A stretch of 64,000 nt of DNA, from contig CAZXIV010000003.1 of assembly GCA_964640945.1 (NCBI GenBank), forward strand, positions 55,690 through 119,689. The letters run 5' to 3'. How positions within the stretch are numbered: position 1 is the first letter of the stretch; every line of letters starts with the position of its first letter. The stretch comes from JAGOUB01 sp964640945 (lineage in GTDB: Bacteria; Patescibacteriota; Gracilibacteria; Peribacterales; Peribacteraceae). The notes beneath the pieces are model-generated. The model did no database searches. It saw only the letters and a list, made by a program, of their open reading frames with translations, and was not told the origin of the DNA. Positions 38,413 to 47,760 of this stretch are shown here, piece after piece. The translations under genes and the position numbers were made by a program.

Positions 38413-39534
38413 ATGAAACTCCACCGTCTTTTTTCGGTCGCTGCTTGTAGCCTGTGCCTTTCCCTAGTGAGTGCCCCTTCCCTCCTCGCCGCGAATGTGA
38501 CTGTCTGGGATGAAGTGAGTGGCAGGACGATGGGTTTGCGTGATGTTCCTGAGAGCGCGTGGTTTGCCGGACATGTGCAACAGGTATCGAGAGCCGGCAT
38601 CATGCAAGGCTATCGGGATTCGCGGGGATGGCTGACGGGTGAATTCGGCGCAGCGACTGCCGTGACCCGAGCGGAGTTCTTGAAGATGGTTGCGGTGATG
38701 ATGGTCAATCGTTACGACTTTGATAGGACTGTCGTCCCCACTGGCGATCGATGGTATGCGAACTATCTGGCTGTCATCGAAACAAAAGATCCTCAACTTT
38801 CTGACATCATGCCGATTGCTGATGCTTCGCTCCGTCAGCCTATTCTTCGCCATGAAGCCGCCGGTCTTTTGCATCTTTCCCTAGGGAACAACGTGCAGAA
38901 CGGCATCACGGCGGATATGTGGCGCCAGTACGAGCTTTTCTCCGATGTGACGAAGGACTCGCCGAATGCCTATGCCATCGCCGAGTTGAAGTTCTACGGC
39001 GTGCTATCGGGTGATGGTGACTCGGGAAAATTCAGCCCCATGCGCACCTTAAACAGAGCCGAAGCGGCGAAGATGCTGGTCGTGACGGCCAGTGCTTACC
39101 AGACACCTTTGGGTCCGATTTCTGAATCCTCCTCTGCTGGAACGAATGGATGGAAGACGTACTCCAACCTGAACTTGGGCTACTCCTTGAGCTATCCCTC
39201 CTCTTGGGAGAAGTGGGCAGGTGCTGATGACCCATTAGACTTTAGGACTCCAGACAATGAATCAATTTCTCTATCGGTAGGAGAAAACCCGAGCAAGCTC
39301 GGTGTTCTCGAGTGGCGAAAGGCCGAATTCCCTTCGAGTGAAGGGTTTGAAGCTGTGACCTACGCTCACATCTCTGGCTACGCGAATCTCGGAGAGGGCA
39401 TCGTTCATCTGCGTCTTAAAGACGATAAGGTTTTGAGTCTCTCCTGTCAGAACTACTCCGGTCCGGGATCATCGAAGTGCGTCACCAGCTACAACGACTT
39501 CATTCAGCTGCTCAATTCTATCGAGGTTCATTGA
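38413..39534 (+). CDS. Secreted SLH protein with C-terminal PsbP-like domain
   Basis: A 373-aa exported protein. A signal peptide (LFSVAACSLCLSLVSAPSLL) precedes SLH repeats (ESAWFAGHVQQVSRAGIMQG with TAVTRAEFLKMV, then GVLSGDGDSGKFSPMRTLNR and a second RAEAAKM). Residues after about 250 start with TYSNLNLGYSLSYPSSWEKW, resembling the PsbP/DUF1795-type domain seen in many bacterial surface proteins. A TACAAT box (38401-38406) ends 6 nt before the ATG, fixing this start and implying a leaderless mRNA. Confidence 0.82.
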   Translation: MKLHRLFSVAACSLCLSLVSAPSLLAANVTVWDEVSGRTMGLRDVPESAWFAGHVQQVSRAGIMQGYRDSRGWLTGEFGAATAVTRAEFLKMVAVMMVNRYDFDRTVVPTGDRWYANYLAVIETKDPQLSDIMPIADASLRQPILRHEAAGLLHLSLGNNVQNGITADMWRQYELFSDVTKDSPNAYAIAELKFYGVLSGDGDSGKFSPMRTLNRAEAAKMLVVTASAYQTPLGPISESSSAGTNGWKTYSNLNLGYSLSYPSSWEKWAGADDPLDFRTPDNESISLSVGENPSKLGVLEWRKAEFPSSEGFEAVTYAHISGYANLGEGIVHLRLKDDKVLSLSCQNYSGPGSSKCVTSYNDFIQLLNSIEVH

Positions 39535-39567
39535 GAGACTGATACAAAAGAGTGTTGAATGATGACA

Positions 39568-39599
39568 GAAAAAGGAGACCCTCTCGGATCCCCTTTTTC
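39568..39599. terminator. Bidirectional terminator between two convergent SLH genes
   Basis: GAAAAAGG (39568-39575) pairs with CCTTTTTC (39592-39599) around a small internal GAG/CTC stem. Confidence 0.6.
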
Positions 39600-39622
39600 C
39601 AGCGGTGATGTTGTCAGAAGGC

Positions 39623-42600
39623 TTAGAACGAAGTCGTATTGAAGACTCGGGCGTCATTGAAGGTCGTACCATCGGCGCTGCGCAAGCCGAAGATGGAGAC
39701 GCGACAGCTCGAGTTGGAGCGGAGAGTATTGGTAAAGCTGATTTCCACCATGGAAGGGCTTGAGAGCGTCGAAGTGGCAATCGGTATCCGGTTACCTGCG
39801 CACGAGACGACGAAGTTGCTCTCGGTTCCCGCCGAAGTGCTGCTCACGGGGACGGTGAAGTTTACGCGGAGCATCGACCCAGAAGCGACCGTGATACTGC
39901 TAATTCCGGGACGGGGCGAAGGTGCGGCGCAGCCGTCTTCGTAGTGCAGGTTGCTGTAGGCGCGGTCGAGCATGGTCACCAGTTCGCCACGCTTCACAGT
40001 ATCGAGCGGGCGGGCGCCATTGACGCTCGTGCTGCTCTGCACAATGCAGTGGTCAGCGGCGATCCCCATGTAATTGGTATACCACTGGCCGGTGGAAACG
40101 CCGGTCGGCAGGGGCGCCTCGTTGGTCCTTTGATAGTTGAACATGCGGGCGATGACGGCTGCCGCTTCGGCGCGGAGAATGGTGTCGTTCGGGCGAACCG
40201 TACAGGGGTGTGTGCCGTAGCAGTTATTATCACCCTTCACCCAAGTGCGTTGGGCGGCATCTTCGATGTATGTGACGTACCAAGCGGACGCCGACATGTC
40301 ATCAAAGCTCGGACGCGTCGGGGGCATGGTATTGAGAATGCCACCTTGAATTTCCACCACGAGCTTGATCAGTTCGGCGCGTGTCGAGTTATCGCCGGGG
40401 CGGAAGAGGGCTTGAGTAGAATCAAGGAAGCCGCGAGCGAGGAAGTTCTTTACGGCTTGCTCATAGAAGCTGTTGGCCACCACGTCCGGGAAGGTGCCGG
40501 TGCTACCACCACCTTGCGACGGGGGCGGCGTGGACGAGGAACTTGAGGTGGGGGGACGGCGACCGCCGCCGCCTCCACCTCCACCTCCACCACCACCGCC
40601 TCCACCTCCATTATTCGTCGAACTGCTAGAACTGCTCACGCTACTGCTCGACGAGGCGCATGTGACCGTGCGAGTCGATGTGCTCGTGTTGTTCGCGGGG
40701 TTCATATCGAGCGTCGCGCCCGAGAGGGTGGCGGTGTTCGTCACCGGCGTGTTACAGGCGTAGGTCGAAGGTATGGCCAAGACAAGATTCAAGACCTGAA
40801 TCGAACCCGAGCCTGAAGGCTGAGTATGACACGTCACCGTGGTGCCGCTACCGACGCACGAAGCATGAGAACCGGACGGGACAAAAGTCACACCGGCGGG
40901 TAGGAAGTCTGTAATCGTGGCACCGGTGGCAGACGAGGTGCCCACGTTCGAAGCCGTGAGGGTGTAGATCGTATTACTGCCCGCCACAATGGCGCCGCTG
41001 CCAGCTTTTACGAGACTCATATCGCTGGCCAAACAGTTCACTGTCCGCGTGGACGTGCTGGTGTTATCGGCGGGGTTTGGATCGGTCGTGGAACTGGAGA
41101 CCGTGGCCGTATTCACCAGCGGTGTGTTACAGGCGTATGTCGCCGGCACATGGAAAGCGACCGGGAAGGTGCGCGTGGCACCGGAGCCGAACGTCAGGTT
41201 TTTACAACTCACGGTGCTCCCGCTTTGGGTACATGCAGGATCCGAACTGCCGGGCATGTACGTCACACCGGCCGGGATGACGTCTTGGATAGTCACACCC
41301 GTGGCACTGCCACTGCCGAAGTTCGTCACGGTCAGGTTATAGATGGCATTGCTGCCGCGCGTGACTGTGCCGCTGCCTGTCTTTACGATTCCCATATCGC
41401 CTGTCGAGCCGATGGGTTCGAAATCGTACGTGGTGCTGGCCGCAGCGAAAGCGATGGTGAAGGCATCGGTGTAATAGATGTCGTCCGAGGTAATGGCCCC
41501 GCCGCCGCCGGCATCGATGCGTACACCGCCCTTGCCATTGCTCGAATCAACGAACTTGGCATTGGGGTGAGTCAGCAAGTACTGCTGCAACGTCTGAGTG
41601 GGCGGTCCCGAAGTGCGAACGGCGCCGGACTCGGTATAGCCCGGGTACCATTGGCCATTGAACGCATCCCAGGTTTGCCAGGTATTTCGCAGCACGGCAC
41701 CGGTCTGGTAACACGGTTCGAAGATGAGCGTGTTGTCTCCGTTCTGATCGGGCGTGTTGTCGCCGCTATTATCAATCGTCAACACGAGATACGGAGCCTG
41801 ACAGGTGTTGTCGTTCGACGTGCCGGAAGCGGCTGGCACGTACGTGGCATACATCAAGTCGGTCAACGTGCTAAGCATCCGTCCCGATTCGCCAACGTGA
41901 CGCAACTCGAGGAAATCACCGTCGGCACCGGTGGTAAACTTGGCACTGCCCACACCCAGCGGCGGCGTGCCCGGTCCGGTCACAAAGGAGCCCGTACCCG
42001 AACCGCCCGGGGCGGAAGGGTAGAAGGTCCAGCCTTGCATAGTAGTGGAACGGACCACCAGTGTTTGCGATGTGGCCGGCGGGCAGGTGACCACGTTATT
42101 CGTCGTACTCGTATTATTGATGGGATTTGGATCGAGCGAGGCGTTGCTCACGCTGGCGGTGTTCACCAGCGGCGTCGCGCAGTTGTAATTCGAGGGCACC
42201 GTGAAAACGAGAGGAATAATGCGCGTCTCGCCTCCGGCGAGCGTGATACCAGAGCAACTCACCGTCGCTCCACTTTGGGTGCAAGCGGGATCGGATTGAG
42301 CGGGGGCATACGTGGTGCCGGTCGGAATGATATCCGTCACCGTCACCCCGGTGGCGGAAACAGGGCCGAGGTTCGAGACAGCCAAGCTATAAACGGCGCC
42401 TGAACCGGCCTGCATGGCACCGCTGCCGGTTTTCACCAGACCGAGATCATTGGCGGCCGCGGCGCAGGAACCAGCATTCAGGGCCGTCACTTCGGCGGCG
42501 GTCAAGGCGCGGCTATACACGCGGACATCGTCGAGATAGCCCGTAAAGAAGCCGTCCACTACATCGTGACGAGCCCCAATTTCCACGGCATTATTATTGG

Positions 42601-43249
42601 TGGCAATCGGCACGGCGAAGGTGCCGGTACGCATCATCGTGCCATCAAGGTAATAGGTCCAATTAGTCCCATCGAAACTGAAGACAACGTGGTGCCAGGC
42701 ATCCATGGAAGGAATCTCACCGCCGGTGATGGTGATGTTATTCGCGCCATTCACACCATCGGTGAAGAGGTACGTGTCGGCGCCGATCGTATTCATTTGC
42801 AGAATAAATTTCTGAGTACTGTCGTTGCCATTGCCCAACGAGACGAGCGTGGCTTGATCAAGAGATCCCGTACTATCTTGATTCATCCAGAGAGAAATTG
42901 TCCGCGGCGCGATCAACTGCGGCAAGCCCGTGGCGTCGGCCACGAGGAGGTAAGCGCCCGTGGCATGAAGAGCCAGTGAACCACTATTTGTAAAGGTGGT
43001 CGGCGCATAGGGCGTCGATGCAATCACGGCACCGGCCATGAGTGTGCCGTTATTGGGATAGACGGTAGCATCATTGGTGGCTCCACTGCCTGTATCCAGA
43101 GCATAGTAGGCACTGAGAGTTGAGTCTTGCGGAGTGCAAAGACCCGGAGCCGCACTCGCGGTACCCAGAAAGCCGATAATACCGAGAGGCACTCCTAAGA
43201 GTACCGCTCTTGTTAGAACCCCTAGCGGGGAAAAGAAACGGTGACTCAT
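39623..43249 (-). CDS. Large surface protein: LamG-like, DUF11 repeats, SLH domains
   Basis: A 1208-aa exported protein, domains in order. A signal peptide (GVLTRAVLLGVPLGIIGFLG) is followed by a LamG/concanavalin-like domain (AWHHVVFSFDGTNWTYYLDG; FTGYLDDVRVYSRALTAAEV). Three DUF11 repeats come next, each beginning VKTGSG or VKAGSG and ending with DPNPxxNTST-like blocks, with a second jelly-roll-like region between the first two. Then come Ser-rich and Gly-rich linkers, three SLH repeats (FPDVVANSFYEQAVKNFLARG and two more) and a C-terminal Ig-like domain. The start at 43249 is chosen from the signal peptide. A C/T-rich leader precedes it. It is probably a wall-attached adhesin. Confidence 0.85.
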   Translation of the reverse strand: MSHRFFSPLGVLTRAVLLGVPLGIIGFLGTASAAPGLCTPQDSTLSAYYALDTGSGATNDATVYPNNGTLMAGAVIASTPYAPTTFTNSGSLALHATGAYLLVADATGLPQLIAPRTISLWMNQDSTGSLDQATLVSLGNGNDSTQKFILQMNTIGADTYLFTDGVNGANNITITGGEIPSMDAWHHVVFSFDGTNWTYYLDGTMMRTGTFAVPIATNNNAVEIGARHDVVDGFFTGYLDDVRVYSRALTAAEVTALNAGSCAAAANDLGLVKTGSGAMQAGSGAVYSLAVSNLGPVSATGVTVTDIIPTGTTYAPAQSDPACTQSGATVSCSGITLAGGETRIIPLVFTVPSNYNCATPLVNTASVSNASLDPNPINNTSTTNNVVTCPPATSQTLVVRSTTMQGWTFYPSAPGGSGTGSFVTGPGTPPLGVGSAKFTTGADGDFLELRHVGESGRMLSTLTDLMYATYVPAASGTSNDNTCQAPYLVLTIDNSGDNTPDQNGDNTLIFEPCYQTGAVLRNTWQTWDAFNGQWYPGYTESGAVRTSGPPTQTLQQYLLTHPNAKFVDSSNGKGGVRIDAGGGGAITSDDIYYTDAFTIAFAAASTTYDFEPIGSTGDMGIVKTGSGTVTRGSNAIYNLTVTNFGSGSATGVTIQDVIPAGVTYMPGSSDPACTQSGSTVSCKNLTFGSGATRTFPVAFHVPATYACNTPLVNTATVSSSTTDPNPADNTSTSTRTVNCLASDMSLVKAGSGAIVAGSNTIYTLTASNVGTSSATGATITDFLPAGVTFVPSGSHASCVGSGTTVTCHTQPSGSGSIQVLNLVLAIPSTYACNTPVTNTATLSGATLDMNPANNTSTSTRTVTCASSSSSVSSSSSSTNNGGGGGGGGGGGGGGGGRRPPTSSSSSTPPPSQGGGSTGTFPDVVANSFYEQAVKNFLARGFLDSTQALFRPGDNSTRAELIKLVVEIQGGILNTMPPTRPSFDDMSASAWYVTYIEDAAQRTWVKGDNNCYGTHPCTVRPNDTILRAEAAAVIARMFNYQRTNEAPLPTGVSTGQWYTNYMGIAADHCIVQSSTSVNGARPLDTVKRGELVTMLDRAYSNLHYEDGCAAPSPRPGISSITVASGSMLRVNFTVPVSSTSAGTESNFVVSCAGNRIPIATSTLSSPSMVEISFTNTLRSNSSCRVSIFGLRSADGTTFNDARVFNTTSF

Positions 43250-43346
43250 AAAAGAGGAGGGTGGAAGAAGTTGTGGTACCGCGCTGAGACGGGCCATCCA
43301 CTCTTCCGTTACGGAAATCGATGATATTCCCTTAATACATACCCGA

Positions 43347-44348
43347 TCACAAGGCGTGCGCGGCAATGAAATCCAGCGGGTTCACGACCCACTTCTCGGC
43401 TTCGGCTGGACCAGGAAGGACAGACGGCGAATATGGAAGATGATCTTCGTTGGGCTGTCCGATATCCACTTGGAGATGGACGTGTGGTCCGGTTGTTTTG
43501 CCTGTCATCCCGACTGTGCCGATATTCTCACCCGCGGTCACGGCGTCGCCCGGCTTCACGTTCACCGTACCCATGTGACCGTAGATCGAGAAAAACGTAC
43601 CCTCACCCGGGAGGCGATGTTCGATGGTCACATACAGGCCCAGCCCCTCATCATCGGTAGTCACGGCGCTGACCCTCCCTCCGCCAATGGCCCTCAACGG
43701 CGTATCAAGCGCCAGCTTAATATCCACACCGGGATGATTACCCGTAAATTCCGAAGCATCTACATCATACGCGCCAAAATAATGCGTCGAGTACGTCAGT
43801 TTTTGCGTGATCTTCGGAATGGTCCGGCTGTTGATATTCTTCGTGAGGCTGGTCATGGGCGTCTCAAGGATTTGAAGATTATAAGGAGGCACATCGACAA
43901 AATCTGCCGCCATCATTTCGTCGTAGGTCCGTTCCCACTGCTTGGGCGTGTGCATGGCGCCCCAATTGGGAACCTTGGAGACAGGGAATACCGCCCAGCC
44001 GAACTCCGGAAAAACATTGGCGGAAACCGACCCCTCCGGCCGCGCCGCTGTTCCCGCCATCGCAATGGACCGAGCCGCCTGATGAAGGCCCGCTCTCGTC
44101 CGAGCCACCGCCGGTGGCGTACGCGCCGGGCGCTTGACAGAGGATCGACGGGCAGGCGTACTGGTAGGTGCCGGAAGAGGCGCCGAGGATTGTGTCATGC
44201 CGCGCCAGGAAAGAGGCGGTGAACCTACGCGAGCCGTCCATTGCTTGGCAGTCACCACCATCATCAGCGCGAGACAGCCGATCGTCATCAACACGATATT
44301 CCCGGCCATTTTCAGCGTCCACTGAGGGAAATATTTGTTTGTATACAT
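43347..44348 (-). CDS. Membrane-anchored M23-family peptidase
   Basis: A 333-aa protein with an N-terminal membrane anchor (MAGNIVLMTIGCLALMMVV), a Pro/Thr/Ala/Arg-rich linker, and a C-terminal M23 domain with GNHPGVDIKLA (His, Asp), FFSIYGHMG and GPHVHLQVD (HxH). The zinc ligands look complete, so it is a likely peptidoglycan endopeptidase. A TACAAT box (44357-44362) ends 8 nt before the ATG. It is the second M23 enzyme of the window. Confidence 0.87.
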   Translation of the reverse strand: MYTNKYFPQWTLKMAGNIVLMTIGCLALMMVVTAKQWTARVGSPPLSWRGMTQSSAPLPAPTSTPARRSSVKRPARTPPAVARTRAGLHQAARSIAMAGTAARPEGSVSANVFPEFGWAVFPVSKVPNWGAMHTPKQWERTYDEMMAADFVDVPPYNLQILETPMTSLTKNINSRTIPKITQKLTYSTHYFGAYDVDASEFTGNHPGVDIKLALDTPLRAIGGGRVSAVTTDDEGLGLYVTIEHRLPGEGTFFSIYGHMGTVNVKPGDAVTAGENIGTVGMTGKTTGPHVHLQVDIGQPNEDHLPYSPSVLPGPAEAEKWVVNPLDFIAAHAL

Positions 44349-44575
44349 TTCTTATCATTGTACATCAAAAAACACTTTTTTACTATGTGCAATAAGCCCC
44401 ATCCCGGGGGTGGCTTTGGGTGATCCCGACCATCAGGTGCGGTGGGGCGATAGGGCGGAAAAGTGTTCCCACTTCCTTCAGAACGTCCACGGGTACTGGA
44501 AAAGAGCTGAGGCCGGACCAAAGTCTTCACTTGGCAATTTTTTCTTGAGTCACATCACCGTCGGGGGCGAACAGT
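44349..44575. other. Intergenic region at the start of the accessory segment
   Basis: No convincing gene is seen. An inverted repeat around 44395-44417 (AAGCCCCATCC with its imperfect complement GGGTGGCTTT) may end transcription of the minus-strand cluster to its right. Confidence 0.4.
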
Positions 44576-44866
44576 TCAATCACTCCCAACAATCCTGGCC
44601 CAGATGCAGCCGAGCGCCAACACGGGAAGGGCCATAGCGATCGCTCGATAGATCGGATTGGCAATCTTCCTCGCCGCCAAATCGATGGCTAAACCGGTGA
44701 GCAACATGAGGCCGGCCAGGGGACCAACAAAACCCCATGGCGACCAATCCCAACCGCCTCCAGGGCCACCGTAGATTCGCGCATTCTGGTTGAACAGCGT
44801 GGGTATAAAACCCAGCAGCAACAGGAGCTCAACCACGATGGCGATACGAAGGATTCTTTTGAACAT
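44576..44866 (-). CDS. Small membrane protein, 96 aa
   Basis: It starts at MFKRILRIAIVVELLLLLGF. It has three hydrophobic segments (the others are GFVGPLAGLMLLTGLAID and AIAMALPVLALGCIWAR). No family is recognised. It follows the DUF1801 gene on the same strand after 10 nt, so it is probably cotranscribed. Confidence 0.65.
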   Translation of the reverse strand: MFKRILRIAIVVELLLLLGFIPTLFNQNARIYGGPGGGWDWSPWGFVGPLAGLMLLTGLAIDLAARKIANPIYRAIAMALPVLALGCIWARIVGSD

Positions 44867-44876
44867 ATCTAGGGGG

Positions 44877-45311
44877 TTAGTGACGTACTGCGCGGTGCAT
44901 ATGTCCGTCTTGGGACTGGATGTATTCATACGATTGTCGCACGATTTTTTCAAGGATTGGCAGTTCTATTTCACTAAGCCGCTTGAGGTACACACAAACC
45001 ATACTCGTCGTATGCTTGCCTAAGCGAGCTAGTAAGGCCGAGTAACGTGCCGTGCCGTCCATCAGGTAGATGGTGATCTTCCCTTTTCTTGGATAAAAAC
45101 CGATCGTATGACAGTCCCCTTCGCGCCCGCTGTCGTATTTGTAGTGGTAGCTCCCAAACCCGATAGTGGCAACATTCCACATCTTCGGCTTCTGCCCGCT
45201 GATACGTTGCATCATGTCGATAAGCACTTGGGAATCTTTTGCCATCGGCTCATCGAGTGACGCGAGCACGTCTTTGACTGAGTTGGCATTTGCAGAAGGC
45301 ATGGGAGGCAA
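44877..45311 (-). CDS. DUF1801-domain protein
   Basis: A 144-aa soluble protein of the DUF1801 (YdhG-like) family: PKMWNVATIGFGSYHYKYDSG, read as PKMWNVATIGFG and SYHYKYDSG, then IGFYPRKGKITIYL and LGKHTTSMVCVYLKRL. The biochemical role of the family is unsettled. It lies 4 nt after the SRPBCC gene and before a small membrane protein, forming a three-gene minus-strand operon. The start could be 45311 or 45302. Confidence 0.82.
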   Translation of the reverse strand: MPPMPSANANSVKDVLASLDEPMAKDSQVLIDMMQRISGQKPKMWNVATIGFGSYHYKYDSGREGDCHTIGFYPRKGKITIYLMDGTARYSALLARLGKHTTSMVCVYLKRLSEIELPILEKIVRQSYEYIQSQDGHMHRAVRH

Positions 45312-45315
45312 AGGC

Positions 45316-45750
45316 TTACTGTGATTCGGCTAATTCTTTAATCCGCGCTAAGGCTTTTGGGACTGCGCTCTTGAATCCAGTCACTTGCTCAGCAGGAATA
45401 TCGGAGTGAACGGTCAATGTCGTCAGGCCGTCCTTCTCGGTCAGTCGATAGGTTTCTTTTCCGCCCGTCCATTCCGGCTCTCGTTCCTGCTCGCCGAGAT
45501 CTTTGGTGTCGGCCAAGTGACGGAACGTCACAACCTCATTGGGGATCAGCTTCTCAATCAAGCTCGTGACTCCGTACCCCGAGGAGGCGGAAAGGAACTG
45601 CACTTTGCTCCCCTCTACCATCTCTCCGACCAGATAGGTGCCTTCGTCGATAATGTTCGCCCAATCACGGAAGGTTTTGTCTTCCCAAAGAATGCTCCAG
45701 ATTTTTTCCCGGGAAGCTTGTATGTCGATGAAAAATTCCATTTTTGGCAT
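45316..45750 (-). CDS. SRPBCC-family (START-like) protein
   Basis: A 144-aa protein with the helix-grip fold pattern of the AHSA1/SRPBCC group: IDIQASREKIWSILWEDKTFRDW, read as IDIQASREKIWSIL and WEDKTFRDW, then GTYLVGEMVEGSKVQFL and TYRLTEKDGLTTLTV. Members bind hydrophobic ligands or act in stress responses. The ligand is unknown. A TACAAT box (45757-45762) ends 6 nt before the ATG, so the three-gene operon mRNA is leaderless. Confidence 0.82.
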   Translation of the reverse strand: MPKMEFFIDIQASREKIWSILWEDKTFRDWANIIDEGTYLVGEMVEGSKVQFLSASSGYGVTSLIEKLIPNEVVTFRHLADTKDLGEQEREPEWTGGKETYRLTEKDGLTTLTVHSDIPAEQVTGFKSAVPKALARIKELAESQ

Positions 45751-45954
45751 AGATTGATTGTATGCAATCCTCCCTTAAAACGCCAAGATGCGTGTAGGGA
45801 TTAGGGTGGAGATGCCGGGACAAGTTTCGAACTCCGTGGATTTCTAAGTCAGGATGTGATGATCATGGCAAGAAAGTTCGTCATTCGCTGAATTGCCTCA
45901 CAACGTTGCTGAGTGGCGAACTTGCAGAAAGAGAGAACGTCATCCTGTAATTAA

Positions 45955-45996
45955 AATGCGTCAAGAGAGCTGTCAGGATGAATTTTGAACTTTTAT
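45955..45996. repeat. Direct repeat copy A
   Basis: ATGCGTCAAGAGAGCTGTCAG followed by GGATGAATTTTGAACTTTT is close to a stretch at 48773-48810 (ATGCGTCAAGGGAGCTGCC and so on). The two copies flank the 2.8-kb segment with the unknown gene, the ATPase remnant and the toxin-antitoxin pair. Confidence 0.5.
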
Positions 45997-47057
45997 AGTC
46001 CCGCTCCCATAACAATTGTGAGTACTTCCTCCCTGACTACATCATCTGTGATAACAGCAGGAACAATCCTCCGTAACAACTTCGTTGCTTCTACCTTGAT
46101 CGCTTCGCCTTCACCTGCTTCTACTTGAGGAAATTTCTTCTTCAAATATTCTGACAATGCGATGACAAGACAATTTGCAATGCCATGAGCAATGAGTGTT
46201 TTTCCTTTTAACTGATCGGCAATCAAAGGGAAAAATTCGGTTTGAATATGCTCATGAGCATCAACGTTGCTCAATAATTTAAGAATATCCTCTCTACTAG
46301 GAAGTTTTACCCGTTTTGCCTCCGCGTTCTCAAAACCTCCTTCTTTATCATCCTTCTCCCCATAGAATCGGACATGTGAAGCCAACTCTTCCAATTCCTC
46401 AGCATCGATATGTTCGACAGCACCGTCCTGTCCGCGCAGCTCAATCGAGGTGACGCCAAACTGTTTCAGTACTTGTCTTGCCGGATAAGACTGATAATCC
46501 GGCTGACTCTTTCGCGCTGCGAATATGGTCTTTGCAAGATCCACGGCAAATGTGTATTCGCCGCCATACTCAAACTTTGTGGGAAAATTTCCATCTCTGT
46601 CTCTCAGAGTGGTACGGTGAGTCTCATATCCCGAACCTTTCACCCAGCTACCAATATCATTGGCAACATTCTTTTTCTTTCCAAATTTCTCGAGCCGCAA
46701 ACATCTCGCATCTTCAATGACAGCGCCGATGTCTTGAATTTCCACAGGTTTTCCTTTTTTATCGGAGTCACGGATTGAATGCACATGAAACTTGGCTAGA
46801 AAAACTCCGGTGTGAATGAGTTGGTACAAATTCGCTTCTGTTGGTTTTGCAAATGCTTCCATATATTTTTCGAAAAATCGATTCGCGTTGAGCAGTAGTG
46901 CCCTGTGCATGTCATCCGGTACGGATGTGATATCTGCGAGATGCCTTCGAAATTCCCGTCTGTATACCGCAAGGTCTTCTGGTTGGATTGTGTCTATTTC
47001 AACTTCGAGACCGCGTGTATCGATGATCTGGAATTTACTGGAAGAGCTTTCGAGCAT
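45993..47057 (-). CDS. Hypothetical protein, 354 aa
   Basis: A soluble, charged protein without a recognised domain. Distinctive blocks are FHVHSIRDSDKKGKP, YTFAVDLAKTIFAARKSQPDY and HEHIQTEFFPLIADQLKGK. The AT-richer codon use differs from the 1-44 kb region, suggesting transfer. A TATTAT box (47064-47069) ends 6 nt before the ATG at 47057, which fixes this start over one 27 nt upstream. Confidence 0.7.
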   Translation of the reverse strand: MLESSSSKFQIIDTRGLEVEIDTIQPEDLAVYRREFRRHLADITSVPDDMHRALLLNANRFFEKYMEAFAKPTEANLYQLIHTGVFLAKFHVHSIRDSDKKGKPVEIQDIGAVIEDARCLRLEKFGKKKNVANDIGSWVKGSGYETHRTTLRDRDGNFPTKFEYGGEYTFAVDLAKTIFAARKSQPDYQSYPARQVLKQFGVTSIELRGQDGAVEHIDAEELEELASHVRFYGEKDDKEGGFENAEAKRVKLPSREDILKLLSNVDAHEHIQTEFFPLIADQLKGKTLIAHGIANCLVIALSEYLKKKFPQVEAGEGEAIKVEATKLLRRIVPAVITDDVVREEVLTIVMGAGL

Positions 47058-47169
47058 GTAGATATAATAAACTAAATTGTGCAATTGTACATATTTATTC
47101 GACAGAAAGTAATAATAAAAAGGCCAGATCCGAAGGTAAAACGGAAAAACCTATGCCTTGTGAATTTAT

Positions 47170-47589
47170 ATGGTAGAAAATTTTACTGAATCAAATGTAA
47201 GAAAATCTGCGCTCGTCGAACTTGATAAAACACTAAGAAACTATAAATCAGAATATTACTTTCTATTTGCTACACTTAAGCAGTTTTCGGAAAAACAAGA
47301 TACTGAGTACGAAGATTTCTATACAATTAGAAATATGCTAAGAAGATTTTTTGATATTTTTGCAGATTTTAAAATACCAAATACAGGTGATCCAAAATCT
47401 AAAATGGATCTTTTGATTAAGGATATCAATGATCCAGACGAGAAAATAAGTACTGTGGATGCGGGGAAAGCCTATAAATTAGTGAATGAATTTTCACATC
47501 ATTCCGACCCAACGAGTTCTATTGAATATAAGGATAAAAGCGAGAGTAAAGAAGCCATTAAAATATTGTTGAATATTGTTAAAGGATGA
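47170..47589 (+). pseudogene. C-terminal remnant of an AAA_13/RloC-like ATPase
   Basis: The 139-aa frame matches only the extreme C-terminal region of large AAA ATPases of the RloC/PrrC-associated (AAA_13) type: EYYFLFATLKQFSEK, YTIRNMLRRFFDIFADFKIP and YKLVNEFSHHSDP. The P-loop and SMC-like body are absent, and nothing upstream encodes them. It could be a decayed defence gene or an independently expressed small protein. A+T content is high. Confidence 0.55.
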
Positions 47590-47710
47590 GACTCAAAGCA
47601 CTACGAAATTTTGGAGAAAATCTAGCTTAAGACATCCTTCGTTATTTGCGTAGCCATTAAGATTCTGACCTTGGGAAATTTAAAATGGTTTGAATTTGAC
47701 TTAGGTACAT

Positions 47711-47740
47711 GTAATTACATTGTATTTACAATGTAATTAC
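47711..47740. promoter_or_regulatory. 30-bp perfect palindromic operator of the toxin-antitoxin operon
   Basis: GTAATTACATTGTA (47711-47724), two T, and TACAATGTAATTAC (47727-47740) are exact reverse complements. The palindrome covers the -35 box of the downstream operon, as expected for autorepression by a RelB/DinJ-type antitoxin. Confidence 0.75.
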
Positions 47741-47753
47741 CATCATATATACT
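47725..47753 (+). promoter_or_regulatory. Promoter of the toxin-antitoxin operon
   Basis: TTTACA (47725-47730), a 17-bp spacer and TATACT (47748-47753) end 7 nt before the ATG at 47761, predicting a leaderless mRNA. Confidence 0.7.
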
Positions 47754-47760
47754 GATAGAC

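Noticed and set aside
40560..40620. Possible simple repeat or CRISPR-like array of GGT/CCACC units
   Set aside because: It encodes the Gly-rich linker of the surface protein. There is no spacer-repeat alternation, and no CRISPR array is visible anywhere in the window.
41150..42403. 417-codon plus-strand frame
   Set aside because: It is antisense to the DUF11/SLH protein, has no domain-like content and is Arg/Gly/His-rich.
43356..44222. 288-codon plus-strand frame
   Set aside because: It is antisense to the M23 peptidase, whose zinc motifs are clear.
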